64,000 nt of DNA from Myxococcales bacterium 68-20 (GTDB lineage: Bacteria > Myxococcota_A > Polyangia > Polyangiales > Polyangiaceae): positions 62,001 through 126,000 of the forward strand of contig MKVQ01000043.1 in assembly GCA_001899635.1 (NCBI GenBank). Direction: 5' to 3'. This document shows positions 8,852-18,720 of the stretch, piece by piece (position 1 is the stretch's first letter; each line of letters starts with the position of its first letter). Made by a program: the position numbers and the translations under genes. Below the pieces are notes generated by a model that ran no database searches, had not been told where the DNA came from, and worked only from the letters and a program-made list of their open reading frames with translations.

Positions 8852-9243
8852 CGTTGCTCCCCCACCAGGTCGTTAACCTCACTTAACGACCTCGCGAAGC
8901 ATGGACGACCTGCTCCGCCGCCCACCGGCGCTCCACCCGTAACCTCGCGGACCTACCCGACGGGCCATTGCACCGTTGCTCCTCCACGAGGTCGTTAACC
9001 TCACTTAACGACCTCGCGAAGCATGGACGCGTGCCACGAACTGCTCCGCCGACGCACCGGCGCTCCGCCCGCAACCTCGCGGATCTACCGACGCGCCGTT
9101 GCTCCGTTGCTCCTCCACCCGGTCGTTAACCTCACTTAACGACCTCGCGAAGCATGGACGCCGTGCCACGAAGTGCTCCGCCGACGCACTGGCACGACCT
9201 CGCCAAGCATGGACGGCCTGCTCCGCCGACGCTCTGGCATTGC
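8852..9243. repeat. Three direct repeats of about 122-131 bp with an internal hairpin, plus a truncated fourth copy
   Basis: Three units each begin near GTTGCTCC, contain the hairpin AGGTCGTTAA-CCTCAC-TTAACGACCT, then CTCGCGAAGCATGGACG and a GCTCCGCCG segment. The hairpins lie at 8867-8892, 8989-9014 and 9121-9144 (the third stem is 9 bp). A fourth piece without the hairpin (ACGACCTCGCCAAGCATGGACG and following) ends near 9243, just before the stop of the epimerase gene at 9245. Small open frames on both strands follow the repeat and are not credible genes. Spacing and unit length do not fit CRISPR. Bases 8760-8851 show nothing else. Confidence 0.85.
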
Positions 9244-9244
9244 G

Positions 9245-10246
9245 CTATGGCGAATGCCGTTCGCTCAGCGCGCTCCGTCGCCCCACTCGAGCGCTTGATG
9301 CGCCGAAGCGGGCGAGCGCCCACCTCGCGGTTGCGTTCGCGGCCTCGTCGATCGGCGTCGGGAGCACCCCGAACGTCTCGCGGAAGCGGGTGTCGTCGAT
9401 CACGAAGGGCACCTTCCACTGGTAGGTCATCTCCGCCATCTCGCGCATGAGTGGCGAGAAGATCCCCATCGCCGAGAGGAGGAGATCGGGGACGCGGGTG
9501 AGCGGGATCTCTCGACCGAGCGCGGCACCGATCCTCGTCGCGAGCGCGCGCGTGCTCTCGGCAGGAGGCGTCGGGAGGTGCCAGACTTTTCCGAACGACT
9601 CTTCGTGCTCGCCGAGCGTGACGAGCGCGCTCGCCACGTCCGGACCGTACGTGTACGAGTGCGGCATGTCCGGATCGCCGAAGCACTCGCCGGCCTTCCC
9701 CGCGAAGACGCGTCCGAAGAAGCGCTCGCCGAAGACGGCCATCACGATGCCCGGACCGAAGAAGTCGCTCGCACGTCCGATCGCGACCTCGACCTTCCCG
9801 CGTGCGTGCGCGTCGAGCCTCATCTCGGCGAGCTCGACGCGGAGTCGCCCCTTCTTGCTGGACGGCGTGCGCGGCGCGTCCTCGTTCATCGGTCCGGACG
9901 GCTGCCCGTACATGTAAAGGCAGTCGAGCGCGACGAGCTTCGCGCCCGCGGAGGCCGCAGCATGCACGGCACCTCGGCCCATCGGCAGGAGCAGCTCCGG
10001 CCACTGGTGGTAGAGCGGGTTCATCACGTCGTAGACGACCGCCGCACCGCGCGCGACCTGGTCGGCGAAGCGAAGGTCGGTCAGGTCACCCCGGACCCAC
10101 TCGAGGTTCTTGCGTGACGGGCCGGGATCGCCGCGTCGCACGATGCGCACGCGATGACCGAGCGCGAGGAGGAGATCCGCCAGCTGGATGCCGATCTGAC
10201 CGGCGCCGCAGACCACGTGGAGCGAGGGAGTCGAGTCGTTGTTCAT
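9245..10246 (-). CDS. NAD(P)-dependent epimerase/dehydratase-like short-chain protein
   Basis: A 333-residue extended short-chain dehydrogenase-like protein. The N-terminal Rossmann motif is VVCGAGQIGIQLADLLLALG, followed by RVRIVRRG and a segment after VRGDLTD typical of atypical SDR/NmrA-like epimerases. The usual catalytic YxxxK is not clear; LYMYGQ occurs at the corresponding place, so the reaction cannot be named. The ATG at 10246 was chosen because the Rossmann strand follows at the normal distance; the frame extends 21 codons further without support. The 3' end abuts the truncated fourth copy of the hairpin repeat. Confidence 0.75.
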   Translation of the reverse strand: MNNDSTPSLHVVCGAGQIGIQLADLLLALGHRVRIVRRGDPGPSRKNLEWVRGDLTDLRFADQVARGAAVVYDVMNPLYHQWPELLLPMGRGAVHAAASAGAKLVALDCLYMYGQPSGPMNEDAPRTPSSKKGRLRVELAEMRLDAHARGKVEVAIGRASDFFGPGIVMAVFGERFFGRVFAGKAGECFGDPDMPHSYTYGPDVASALVTLGEHEESFGKVWHLPTPPAESTRALATRIGAALGREIPLTRVPDLLLSAMGIFSPLMREMAEMTYQWKVPFVIDDTRFRETFGVLPTPIDEAANATARWALARFGASSARVGRRSALSERHSP

Positions 10247-10317
10247 GCCCTCAGGATGCTCCTTGCAATGGCGCACGACCACCGACGACTCTTCAATCCA
10301 CGCTTGCAAATGCGCAA

Positions 10318-10349
10318 CGACTCGCCAGGACCAAGGTCCGGGCGAGTCG
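10318..10349 (-). terminator. Hairpin between VWA lipoprotein and epimerase genes
   Basis: CGACTCGCC-A-GGACC-AA-GGTCC-G-GGCGAGTCG forms a stem of 9 plus 5 pairs with one A/G mismatch and a 2-base loop. It lies 35 bases past the VWA lipoprotein stop on the minus strand. No strong T-run follows, so it may act as a 3' stabiliser or a Rho-assisted end. Confidence 0.5.
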
Positions 10350-10383
10350 CTGGAAGCTAAGCAGGGCAGACTCGAGGAGACGA

Positions 10384-12231
10384 CTACTTCGAGGCGGGAA
10401 GCAGCGAGCGGGCCATCCGATCGCCGAGCTGGTTCATGGCGCCCCGGTAGGCGAGATTGGGGCCCGTCGCCGGCGCGTCAGGATTGGGCGGACAGATCGA
10501 GGAGGCCACCGCATTGTCGCCGAGGAGCCGTGCGAGCTGCAGGGGCCGGATCCCCGGATAGGCCTTCGCGCGAACCTGAGTGTTCGGCGATGCCAAGTCG
10601 CAGAGCACGTTGTCGTTGCTCTCGGGCTCACACTCGCAGGACGTATCTCCCGTCGCGCATTCGCGCGGCGTCTCGAGCGCGAATGTGCATGCATACTGCA
10701 AGTCACTCTTCTGCGTGTTCCGCTCGCGACCGTGCACCGGGTCGGCGTCGTTGGCGGCAGTGGGAGGCGGGAGAGCCGGACGCGGGTCGGTCGACTGCAC
10801 CATGTGCGGATCGATACCGGAGAAATTGTAGGCCTCCGGGTTCTGCCCGAGGAGCACCATCCAGTCAGTCGACGACATGTTCGGATGCAGGAGCTCCGGC
10901 GGCGCTCCCGCGATGACGGTGAGCACGACGAGCTTCTGCGAGCGCGGCCCAGGCGGCAGATGACAGAGCTCGTCGGTCGGCAGCGCCGGGAGCGCGGCAG
11001 CGTAGATCGGGTTGTCGCACGTGTGCGCCGCGACGTACTTGCCGTTTGCGTCGTGATCGGTAAAGCGGTTCGGGACCTTCGCCGAGAGCAATCCGTGAAC
11101 GTAGCGTTGGAGCGGATACTGCGGGTCGACACCGAACCGGCGCTTCATGTGGAAGAAGCGCACGTTGAGGTCGTCGTCCTTCGCTCCGTAGTACGGCTCA
11201 GCGGCACAAACCGGATCGCTGGCGATGGCGTCGCAGTCGAACCCCAGCGCCGGCATCCCGTACTCGCACATCTGCTTGAAGCCACACGAAGTGCAGGCGT
11301 CCGAGAGCGGCTCCGTCGCGCAGGCCGAGGTGCCGCGCGCAGCGGTGGTGCCTGCCCCGGAGCTTCCTCGGAACGTCTTCGATCCCGGGAACATCTTGTT
11401 CGCGAACGCCCACCCGTTCCCGTAGAAGGAGAGAGGATCCACCGTCGAGTCGTCCTCGTCGGTGAGGACGATGAGGCTGAGCAGCGAGTCCGGCCGCAAG
11501 AAGTCATGGCGTTGCCGGAGCACGGTGGCGTCCGTGCCCACGAGCGCGATCTCGGCGGAGGCCTCGGGCCTGACGATCTCGTGATAGGGATCGGGCTCGA
11601 CGAGGAAGCGATACCAAGACTCGAGCTGCGCCTCGAGCCCACAACCATTGACGCCGACTCCGCTGACGAGCGCCCCGATGTCGTCCTCGAGCACCTGGAC
11701 ATCGGTGATCCCACCCGGGCCGAACGAGAGGAACCCGGACGCCGCGTTGGCGACGGTGCCGCCCGACGCCGAGCGCGTCACGAGGTGCGCACGGTCGTTC
11801 GTCTGCGGGTTGCCCACTTCAGGACAGACATCGCCGCCGCGATTGCCGAGCGACGACGTGAGCACGCCGACGTGGAGATCCGTGACGGGAGCGTACTCGA
11901 GCGAACCGCTCGCACAGACGCCACCCTCGCTCCGTCCGAGGACGCGACCGGAGCCGTCCACGCAGTTGGGCGCGACGAGGCGCCGGACGAGGTCCGGGAT
12001 CGATTGGCGAAGGAGCTCCTGCTTGTCGCCCATCGATGCCGAGTTGTCGATCATCAGGAGCAAGTCGACCTTGCCCGAATGAGTGAGCGTCCCGGTAGGG
12101 ACGGCGGTCCCCGAGACGGAAGTCGACGAGCTCGGGTCCACATTGACGGGCCCGCCGAGAGGCACCGTCTCCCCCTTGCATGCGGCGAGCGAGATCACCG
12201 CCGCCACACCGAGAACCGACAGTCTACGCAT
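10384..12231 (-). CDS. VWA-domain surface lipoprotein (cassette 1 cargo)
   Basis: A 615-residue lipoprotein. The ATG at 12231 is preceded by GGAGG with good spacing and begins MRRLSVLGVAAVISLAAC, with lipobox SLAAC at residues 14-18. A Ser/Thr/Pro linker leads to a von Willebrand A domain whose metal site DxSxS is seen as LLLMIDNSASMGD (residues 57-69). Later parts contain many paired cysteines (CASGS, CATGDTSCECEP), as is common in myxobacterial secreted VWA proteins. It is the last gene of a minus-strand run behind an outer-membrane protein, ECF sigma factor and TPR-like protein (gap 56 bases), so it is probably made under control of that sigma factor. A role in adhesion or metal-dependent binding is inferred from the domain. 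Confidence 0.85.
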   Translation of the reverse strand: MRRLSVLGVAAVISLAACKGETVPLGGPVNVDPSSSTSVSGTAVPTGTLTHSGKVDLLLMIDNSASMGDKQELLRQSIPDLVRRLVAPNCVDGSGRVLGRSEGGVCASGSLEYAPVTDLHVGVLTSSLGNRGGDVCPEVGNPQTNDRAHLVTRSASGGTVANAASGFLSFGPGGITDVQVLEDDIGALVSGVGVNGCGLEAQLESWYRFLVEPDPYHEIVRPEASAEIALVGTDATVLRQRHDFLRPDSLLSLIVLTDEDDSTVDPLSFYGNGWAFANKMFPGSKTFRGSSGAGTTAARGTSACATEPLSDACTSCGFKQMCEYGMPALGFDCDAIASDPVCAAEPYYGAKDDDLNVRFFHMKRRFGVDPQYPLQRYVHGLLSAKVPNRFTDHDANGKYVAAHTCDNPIYAAALPALPTDELCHLPPGPRSQKLVVLTVIAGAPPELLHPNMSSTDWMVLLGQNPEAYNFSGIDPHMVQSTDPRPALPPPTAANDADPVHGRERNTQKSDLQYACTFALETPRECATGDTSCECEPESNDNVLCDLASPNTQVRAKAYPGIRPLQLARLLGDNAVASSICPPNPDAPATGPNLAYRGAMNQLGDRMARSLLPASK

Positions 12232-12287
12232 ACTGACCTCCAACGAGCACCAATGGCCAGGAGGACGAGGCCACATTTGAAAATCGC

Positions 12288-13171
<884 letters not shown>

Positions 13172-13175
<4 letters not shown>

Positions 13176-13831
13176 GCGTTCCTCCGTGTCGCGTCATGTC
13201 GAGCTCGAAGCCGATTCGCCGTCTTCTTGAACTCCTCACGCGCGCGGCGGAGGCGCGTGCTCACCGTGCCGGGAGGGATCGCGAGCAGCACGGCGATCTG
13301 AGCGGTCGTCATCTCCTCGAGCTCGAAGAGCACGAAGACCGCGGCGAGGTCGATGTCGAGCTCGTCGATCGCCTGGTCGAGGAGCCTCCGCGCTTGTTGC
13401 TGCTCGAGCACCGCGTCGGGGCCGGGCGCCTCGTCGTGTGGGTCGTGGAGGTCTCCGTCGGCGAGCGTGAGCCGCGAGCGCCGCTGCGACCTTCGCATCT
13501 CCGAGGCCACCCGCACCGCCGTCTGGAAGAGAAACGCACGCTCGGCGCCGGCAGCGATCTCGTGGAGGCGCCGAGCAAGAACGCCGAGGACACGCTGGAC
13601 GCCGTCGTCGGTGTCGGCCTCGGGCACCCCGAGCCGTCGGAGCGAGCGCCACAAGAAGCCGTAGTCCTCGGTCACGATGCGCCGGAGCCGCGCCGTGTCG
13701 ACGGGACGCACCGCCGGAGCGGAGCCCATGGGCCCTCCTCCTTCGAGCGGTGGGTTCTCGAGCACGTCGACGGTCATCGAGGCGGTTCTTCCGGCTTTCC
13801 CCCATGAATGGCCGCTCGGCCACGCGCTCAT
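13172..13831 (-). CDS. ECF-type RNA polymerase sigma factor, cassette 1
   Basis: A 219-residue sigma-70 group 4 protein. Region 2 is seen around DYGFLWRSLRRLGVPEADTDDGVQRVLGVLARRL and region 4 around ALAIPPGTVSTRLRRAREEFKK, a helix-turn-helix for -35 binding. Region 3 is absent. The ATG at 13831 overlaps the stop of the outer-membrane protein gene as ATGA, which favours this start; a second ATG at 13777 would still keep region 2. Translational coupling on both sides places it in one operon with the outer-membrane protein and the TPR-like protein. The promoter it reads is not evident from the sequence. Confidence 0.9.
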
Positions 13832-14808
13832 TTGGAAAAGCGATAGCCCAGCGCGACGGATAGCTCGACCGCAACGGTCGGGACCCGGTAGACGACGTCG
13901 TTCGGGCGCACGAAGAACTCGTGCCGCACGAGGGGGATCGCCGCGCGCGCGTCGGTCTCCACGAACAGCGCGTCGGTGACGTTGAAGCCCGCTCTTCCAC
14001 CGGCGGAGAGCGCTAGCCAGAGGAGCGAGCGCGACTCGGCGTTCTCGAGCGAGTCACCGGAGCCGTGGAGGAAGCCGACGTCGAAGCGCGCGCACGGAGA
14101 GAGGCGGAAGAGGCCGGCCCGAGCGCTCACCGGGCAACCGTCCACGAAGAGCGCGAGCCGTTCGACGCGCGACGTCCCGATCGAGCTGGTATGCACCGCG
14201 CCCCGCGCTCCGGTCACGCCGGCGCGCAGCGATCGCCCGTCGACGTCGACGCCTCCGAAGATCGCGAGCTCCGGCGAGAGCCCGGTGCCGAGCGCGCTCG
14301 TTCCCCCGAACCCGAGACCGAACAGCGCGTGGCCTCGCTTCGCGACGCGCGAAGGCGCCTCCGCAGCGTCGTCCGGATCGCTCTCGGCAACGGGAGCCGG
14401 TGACGGCGCTGCGGGCGCGGGCGCAGGCTCCGGCTCGTCTTCCACGCCGTCTTCGGCGGCCAGCGCGACCGCCAGCGCGAGCGCCTGGACCGTCTCACCG
14501 CACGTCGCGGCGTGGACGTCGCGCACGACGCCGTCGAGGAAGAGCCGCCCGTCGTAGCCTTCCACGGCGGATCGGGTGATCGTGATCCGAGCATCGCGAG
14601 GCGCTCGCCCCGCCGTTCGCTTCTCGACCTCCGCAGCGAACACCGGAGGCCCCGGACATTCGGGCGGCGCCTCGTAGGCACGAGCGACGTCCTCGGCGCG
14701 CGCGCTGCCCGCGGCGCCCGCGATGACGACGCAGACGGCCGCCGTGACGGATCTTGGTCCCCACCGTCTTCGAGCCGAGGTCGCGTCCTCGTGCCTACGT
14801 GCCAGCAC
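13828..14808 (-). CDS. Outer-membrane-type protein heading ECF sigma cassette 1
   Basis: A GTG-started 326-residue exported protein with signal peptide (SVTAAVCVVIAGAAGSARA). The N-terminal domain has PPECPGPPVFAAEVEKR and a second Cys in CGETVQALALAVALAAE; the same Cys pair pattern is in the protein at 29609-30712. After a Pro/Ala/Asp linker the second half has alternating hydrophobic strands and ends GYRFSK, as beta-barrel outer-membrane proteins do. Function is unknown. It is the first gene of the cassette and may be a sensor or a surface-exposed partner of the sigma pathway; this is inference from order alone. Confidence 0.7.
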   Translation of the reverse strand: MLARRHEDATSARRRWGPRSVTAAVCVVIAGAAGSARAEDVARAYEAPPECPGPPVFAAEVEKRTAGRAPRDARITITRSAVEGYDGRLFLDGVVRDVHAATCGETVQALALAVALAAEDGVEDEPEPAPAPAAPSPAPVAESDPDDAAEAPSRVAKRGHALFGLGFGGTSALGTGLSPELAIFGGVDVDGRSLRAGVTGARGAVHTSSIGTSRVERLALFVDGCPVSARAGLFRLSPCARFDVGFLHGSGDSLENAESRSLLWLALSAGGRAGFNVTDALFVETDARAAIPLVRHEFFVRPNDVVYRVPTVAVELSVALGYRFSK

Positions 14809-14932
14809 GGGACCACCCTATGGCCGAACCGGGGAATCTAACAAGGTCGTGGCTTCGTTGCGCTACGGCCGCGGTTGATGCGCGAAGGGAGAGACTTGCA
14901 GCATCACACGCGGACTCCGATAGGCTCCGACC

Positions 14933-15877
14933 ATGCTTGCATCCACGCAAGGCCACTTCGACGCACGATGGGAGGACGTCCGCGTCTTCCTCGCCGTGCA
15001 TCGCACGCGCGGGCTCGCCGCCGCCGGCGCACGACTCGGGATGGACGCGTCCACCGTCAGCCGCAGGCTGGCCGGGCTCGAGGAGGCGCTCGGTGCCCGC
15101 CTCTTCGACCGCACGCGCGACGGGCTCCTCCCGACGAGCGCCGCGGATCTCCTCTTGCCGGCAGCGGAGGCGATGGAGGCCGCGCACGTGTCGTTCGTGC
15201 GCGATGCCACCGGCTTCGAGCGGGAGGCCGAAGGCAAGGTGCGCGTCAGCGTGTCGCCCGGGATGGCGGAGGCCTTCGTCGCGCCGGCGCTGATGCGTCT
15301 GCGGGCACGTCATCCGAAGATCCGGCTCGAGCTCGACGCGTCGGTCCGTCCCGTCGACCTCACCCGACGCGAGGCGGACATCGCGCTCCGCTCGGTGCGT
15401 CCTGAGGGCAACGAGCTCGTCATGAAGAAGGTGACGAGCTCGCGCTGGGTAGCGGTGACCTCGCCGGCGCTGGCGAAGGAGCTCGGACGCGTGACCGACT
15501 GGAGCCGCGTGCCATGGATCGCCTGGGACCACGACCTCGCGAGCCTTCACGTCGCGCGCTGGCTCTCGCGCCATGCGCCCGCGGCCGACATCGTCTTCCG
15601 CACGAGCCACTTCGGGGCGCAGCTCGCGGCGGCGGCGAGTGGGCTTGGCGTCATGATGACGGCGGAGGCGTATCTGGCGCGCTATCCGCTCGTCCCCGTC
15701 CGCGTCTCCAAGGCGCTCGAGGCGTCGACGCGCACGTGGCCCGTCGACGATCTCTGGCTCGTCGGGCACCGCGCGCTCCGTGAGGTGCCGCGCGTCGCTG
15801 CGGTGTGGTCGTTCCTCCTCGACGAGCTCGGGAACGGCCCGGGCAGCGCGCACAAACGCAAAAAGGAGCCGAGGTGA
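14933..15877 (+). CDS. LysR-family transcriptional regulator
   Basis: A 314-residue LTTR. The N-terminal winged HTH is DVRVFLAVHRTRGLAAAGARLGMDASTVSRRLAGLEEALGARLF in shortened form: AGARLGMDASTVSRRLAGLE contains the recognition helix. The rest is a periplasmic-binding-like effector domain (PVDLTRREADIALR). It diverges from cassette 1 (gap 124 bases), so it might regulate it or itself, but no adjacent enzyme gives the effector. The stop lies within the terminator hairpin 15860-15891, which it shares with the opposing rplT operon. Confidence 0.9.
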   Translation: MLASTQGHFDARWEDVRVFLAVHRTRGLAAAGARLGMDASTVSRRLAGLEEALGARLFDRTRDGLLPTSAADLLLPAAEAMEAAHVSFVRDATGFEREAEGKVRVSVSPGMAEAFVAPALMRLRARHPKIRLELDASVRPVDLTRREADIALRSVRPEGNELVMKKVTSSRWVAVTSPALAKELGRVTDWSRVPWIAWDHDLASLHVARWLSRHAPAADIVFRTSHFGAQLAAAASGLGVMMTAEAYLARYPLVPVRVSKALEASTRTWPVDDLWLVGHRALREVPRVAAVWSFLLDELGNGPGSAHKRKKEPR

Positions 15878-15891
15878 CCCGGCTCCTTTTT
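15860..15891. terminator. Bidirectional intrinsic terminator
   Basis: AAAAAGGAGCCG at 15860-15871, 8-base loop, then CGGCTCCTTTTT at 15880-15891. The A-run and T-run flank a GC-rich stem, so it can stop both the LysR transcript (plus) and the rpmI-rplT transcript (minus). Confidence 0.9.
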
Positions 15892-15916
15892 GCTCGTCCG
15901 TCGAACGCGAGCGCGA

Positions 15917-16264
15917 CTAGCGCTTGGCGGAGGCGACGACCTTCGAGAATGCAGCGGCGTCGACGATCGCGAGCTCGCTGAGGATCTTGCGGTCGAGGCC
16001 GATGTTCGCGTCCTTGAGCGAGTGCATCAGGCGCGAGTAGGACGTGCCGTTGGTGCGCGCAGCAGCGTTGATGCGCGTGATCCAGAGACGGCGGAAGTCA
16101 CGCTTCTTGCGGCGGCGGTGGGCGTAGGAGTAAACCCACGCCTTCATCACCACCTCTTTCGCGTACGCGAAGAGGCGCGAGCGGGCGCTGTGATAGCCCG
16201 AGGCGTGCTTCAGGATGCGGTTCTTACGGCGGCGAGCTTTAAATCCACGTTTTGCGCGGGGCAT
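15917..16264 (-). CDS. rplT: 50S ribosomal protein L20
   Basis: The 115-residue protein is full length for L20: MPRAKRGFKARRRKNRILK at the N-terminus, GYHSARSRLFAYAKEVVMKA and RRLWITRINAAARTNG in the body. L20 binds 23S rRNA early in large-subunit assembly. It lies 54 bases downstream of rpmI in the common order rpmI-rplT, and ends before the shared terminator. Confidence 0.98.
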   Translation of the reverse strand: MPRAKRGFKARRRKNRILKHASGYHSARSRLFAYAKEVVMKAWVYSYAHRRRKKRDFRRLWITRINAAARTNGTSYSRLMHSLKDANIGLDRKILSELAIVDAAAFSKVVASAKR

Positions 16265-16318
16265 GGTCGGTTCCCTTTCGAATCAAATCAGATGAGCGGC
16301 GGCTTCTGGGAGCGCGGC

Positions 16319-16516
16319 TCAGTCGTAGGGGAGAAGACGGCGGATCTTCCGCTGGAGCGTCTTCGGGACCATGTCGTTGTTGCGCAGGCGGCGAAGGCGC
16401 TTGCGGCTCTTGTTGATGAGGCCGTGGTTGCCGCCCGCCTTGGGACGGCGAACGCGGCCCGACCCGCTCACCTTGAACCGCTTTGCTGCGGTCTTGTTTG
16501 TCTTCATCTTCGGCAT
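16319..16516 (-). CDS. rpmI: 50S ribosomal protein L35
   Basis: A 65-residue L35: MPKMKTNKTAAKRFKVSGSG, HGLINKSRKRLRRLR. The frame continues upstream but the ATG at 16516, preceded by AAGAGGCG, is the family start. Together with rplT it forms a two-gene operon. infC, which often precedes rpmI, is not in this interval; instead a hybrid kinase gene lies upstream on the same strand. L20 autoregulation through the rpmI leader is known in E. coli and Bacillus; a GC-rich leader of about 97 bases is available here, with a CCCCGG...CCAGGGG hairpin candidate. Confidence 0.97.
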   Translation of the reverse strand: MPKMKTNKTAAKRFKVSGSGRVRRPKAGGNHGLINKSRKRLRRLRNNDMVPKTLQRKIRRLLPYD

Positions 16517-16619
16517 GACGCGCCTCTTTCTAACCGCTCCCCTGGGCCGCCCGTGTTTTCCGGGGAAAGCCGGGCTGTTTTGGGATCCGTCGCCTGGGGG
16601 ATGCGAAACGGGGAGGCGC

Positions 16620-16648
16620 GTTATGGCCAAGCGCGCGACGGATGTCAA
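16620..16648 (-). promoter_or_regulatory. Sigma-70-type promoter for rpmI-rplT
   Basis: On the minus strand a perfect TTGACA (-35) is followed after 17 bases by CATAAC (-10, four of six consensus bases). Transcription would start near 16613, leaving about 97 bases of leader before rpmI. Confidence 0.7.
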
Positions 16649-16874
16649 GCCGAGGTCCAGGATCGCCGCCAGAATCCCCCTGGGATCCCGCTCGCTTCAA
16701 GGGAGCGGCTCGGCTCGTCGACGGTCGCGATCGGCGCTCGCAGATCCCCGGCAACGCACGAGGTTCCCAGAGCGGCGGCCCGCGTTCGATCCCGAGCTCC
16801 CTCCTTTACTCATCTTCCTCGCGCATCTCCATCGCGGCTCGGCGTGACGTCGCTCGAGCTGATCGCATGAACAG
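16649..16874. other. Intergenic gap upstream of the rpmI promoter
   Basis: The gap between the hybrid kinase stop (16875, minus) and the rpmI promoter shows no gene, repeat or clear terminator. Short open frames on the plus strand have no coding character. Confidence 0.5.
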
Positions 16875-18419
16875 CTACGAAGACGAGCGCGTCGCGCGCG
16901 CCTTGTCGAGGAGCGCGCGGAGCGCCGCGAGATCGAGCGGCTTGTCGAGGCGTGGAACCGCGCGCCGATCGAGGAAGCTCTGCGCTGCGTCCGAGCAAGC
17001 GCCGCCGGTCATGATGATGAAGCGCTGCTCCATGCCGGGCCAGCGCCGGGCGACCGTGTCGAAGAGCTCCGCGCCGCTCATGCCGGGCATCGAGAGGTCG
17101 CAGAGGATCACGTCGTAGCTCGCCGATGCCTCGAGCAGCTCGAGCGCCGCCTTTCCACCACTGCACGTGAAGACGTCGTTGTTCACCTTGAGCGCACGCT
17201 CGAGCGAGCGCGCGATCATCGGCTCGTCGTCGACCACGAGGACCCTGAGCCGTGAGCCATCCGGCGCGTCGCTCCTCCGAGGTCGCTGGCTCGCGACCTG
17301 CTCGGGCAACACACGCGGGAGCGACACGCGAGCGGTCGTCCCCTCCCCGACCTTGCTCTCGATCTCGAGCTGCCCGGAGAGCGACCGGACGATGCCGAGC
17401 GCGATCGAGAGACCGAGCCCGACGCCCTTGCCGGTGTCCTTCGTGGTGAAGAACGGATCGAAGATCCGCGGCATGACCTCGGGCGGCACACCTACGCCCT
17501 GGTCCCGCACCTCGACGACGACGCTCTCGTCGGACTCGTAGGTGCGGACCTCGACGCCTCGCCGATCGGTCTCCGTCGGCGGGATCGCCTGGAGCGCGTT
17601 GAGCACGAGGTTGAGGAAGACCTGCGAGAGCCGACTCGCGTCACCGCGGACGAGCGCGATCTGGTCGTAGCGCGTCGCCACCCGCGCGCATGCCGGCATC
17701 CCGGAACGCGCCATCTGGACGGCCCGATCCAGCACCGGAAGGAGCTCGCAGCCTTCGCTCGGCTCCGAGTCGGCCCGGGCGAACGTCTTGATGTCCCGCA
17801 CGATCTGCGCGATGCGCGACGCGCCGTTCTGAATCTCGTGCACGGAGTTCTGCAGCTCCGACCAGCGCTCCGGATCGTGGGCGGACGCGATGAGCCTCGG
17901 CAACTCCTCCTGGAGGTGCCCGATGTTCAACATCATGTACGCGAGCGGATTGTTCATCTCGTGCGCGACGCCCGCCGCGAGCGTCCCGATCGTCGTGAGC
18001 CGCTCCGTGTCCAAGAGCCGCCGGTGGGTCGCGCGGCGCTGGGTCACGTCACGCATCACGCCGAGGAAGAGCTCGCACCGGCTCGCCTCGTCGAGGACCG
18101 GGACGACGTCGAGCTCCGCCCAGAACGGCGTCCCGTCCTTGCGGTACTTCACGAGCTCGACGCGCACCGGGACGAGCGCATCGCGCGCATCCTGGATCGT
18201 CTTGAGCACCGCACGGTCGCTGTCCGGCCCGAGCGTGATGTCCGGCAGACCGCCGAGCGCCTCGTCGGGCGTGAAACCTGTCAGCTCGGTGAACGCATCA
18301 TTCACGAAGATGATCCGACGCAGTCCGTCCGGTCCGCGCTGCCCCTCCGTGATGATGACGGCGTCCTGCAGACCGCCAACGGCTCCTGCGATGAGGCCGA
18401 GCATGCCATCACTCGCCAT
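16875..18419 (-). CDS. PAS-histidine kinase-receiver hybrid sensor
   Basis: A 514-residue cytosolic hybrid kinase with no TM helix. The N-terminal PAS domain (about 15-125) contains IIFVNDAFTELTGFTPDE and a PAC part, KDGTPFWAELDVVPV. The dimerisation helix carries H153 in VAHEMNNPLAY. The ATPase domain (about 225-368) has the N box VLNALQAIP, G1 RDQGVGVP and GKGVGLGLSI. A C-terminal receiver (392-507) has DD397-398, phospho-Asp D441 in ILCDLSMPG, T471 and K493 in LDKP. The family detects soluble signals and relays phosphate to an unlinked partner. No cognate regulator is adjacent. It diverges from the CopC-like gene. Confidence 0.92.
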   Translation of the reverse strand: MASDGMLGLIAGAVGGLQDAVIITEGQRGPDGLRRIIFVNDAFTELTGFTPDEALGGLPDITLGPDSDRAVLKTIQDARDALVPVRVELVKYRKDGTPFWAELDVVPVLDEASRCELFLGVMRDVTQRRATHRRLLDTERLTTIGTLAAGVAHEMNNPLAYMMLNIGHLQEELPRLIASAHDPERWSELQNSVHEIQNGASRIAQIVRDIKTFARADSEPSEGCELLPVLDRAVQMARSGMPACARVATRYDQIALVRGDASRLSQVFLNLVLNALQAIPPTETDRRGVEVRTYESDESVVVEVRDQGVGVPPEVMPRIFDPFFTTKDTGKGVGLGLSIALGIVRSLSGQLEIESKVGEGTTARVSLPRVLPEQVASQRPRRSDAPDGSRLRVLVVDDEPMIARSLERALKVNNDVFTCSGGKAALELLEASASYDVILCDLSMPGMSGAELFDTVARRWPGMEQRFIIMTGGACSDAAQSFLDRRAVPRLDKPLDLAALRALLDKARATRSSS

Positions 18420-18720
18420 ATGGCCAACCGTCTACTTCGCAGTCACGGCCGGCTCAAGTCCGCGAAGGGATAGCTCGCGCTGAAAAAGTTCAATCTCCCC
18501 GCAATGTTCCCGTCCTACGCCCGCTCGACTGCGGAACACTCCGGAGCGTGCCCTGCACGGCAAGAGAGAGCACCGCCCCCGCCGGACAGTGCGGCGCAGG
18601 ACCGAGCAACCAACCGATCGTGATGCTCGGTCGCACGACGCCAGCGTGACGCCCCGGCGCTGACGCAGCTCCGCTCTCCTTCTGCGCGGGGCGTGGCCGT
18701 TGCACGAACGGCATCGCATC
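18420..18720. other. Divergent intergenic region
   Basis: This separates the hybrid kinase (minus) from the CopC-like gene (plus). No gene, strong hairpin or consensus promoter is obvious. A TTG at 18700 is a possible earlier start for the CopC-like gene. Confidence 0.4.

Noticed and set aside
8852-9243. CRISPR array
   Set aside because: Units are 122-131 bp with a hairpin and no short uniform repeat/spacer pattern, and no cas genes are near.
9245-10384. Rho-independent terminator with T-run for the VWA gene
   Set aside because: A strong hairpin exists at 10318-10349 but no T-run, so it is reported only as a hairpin of uncertain role.
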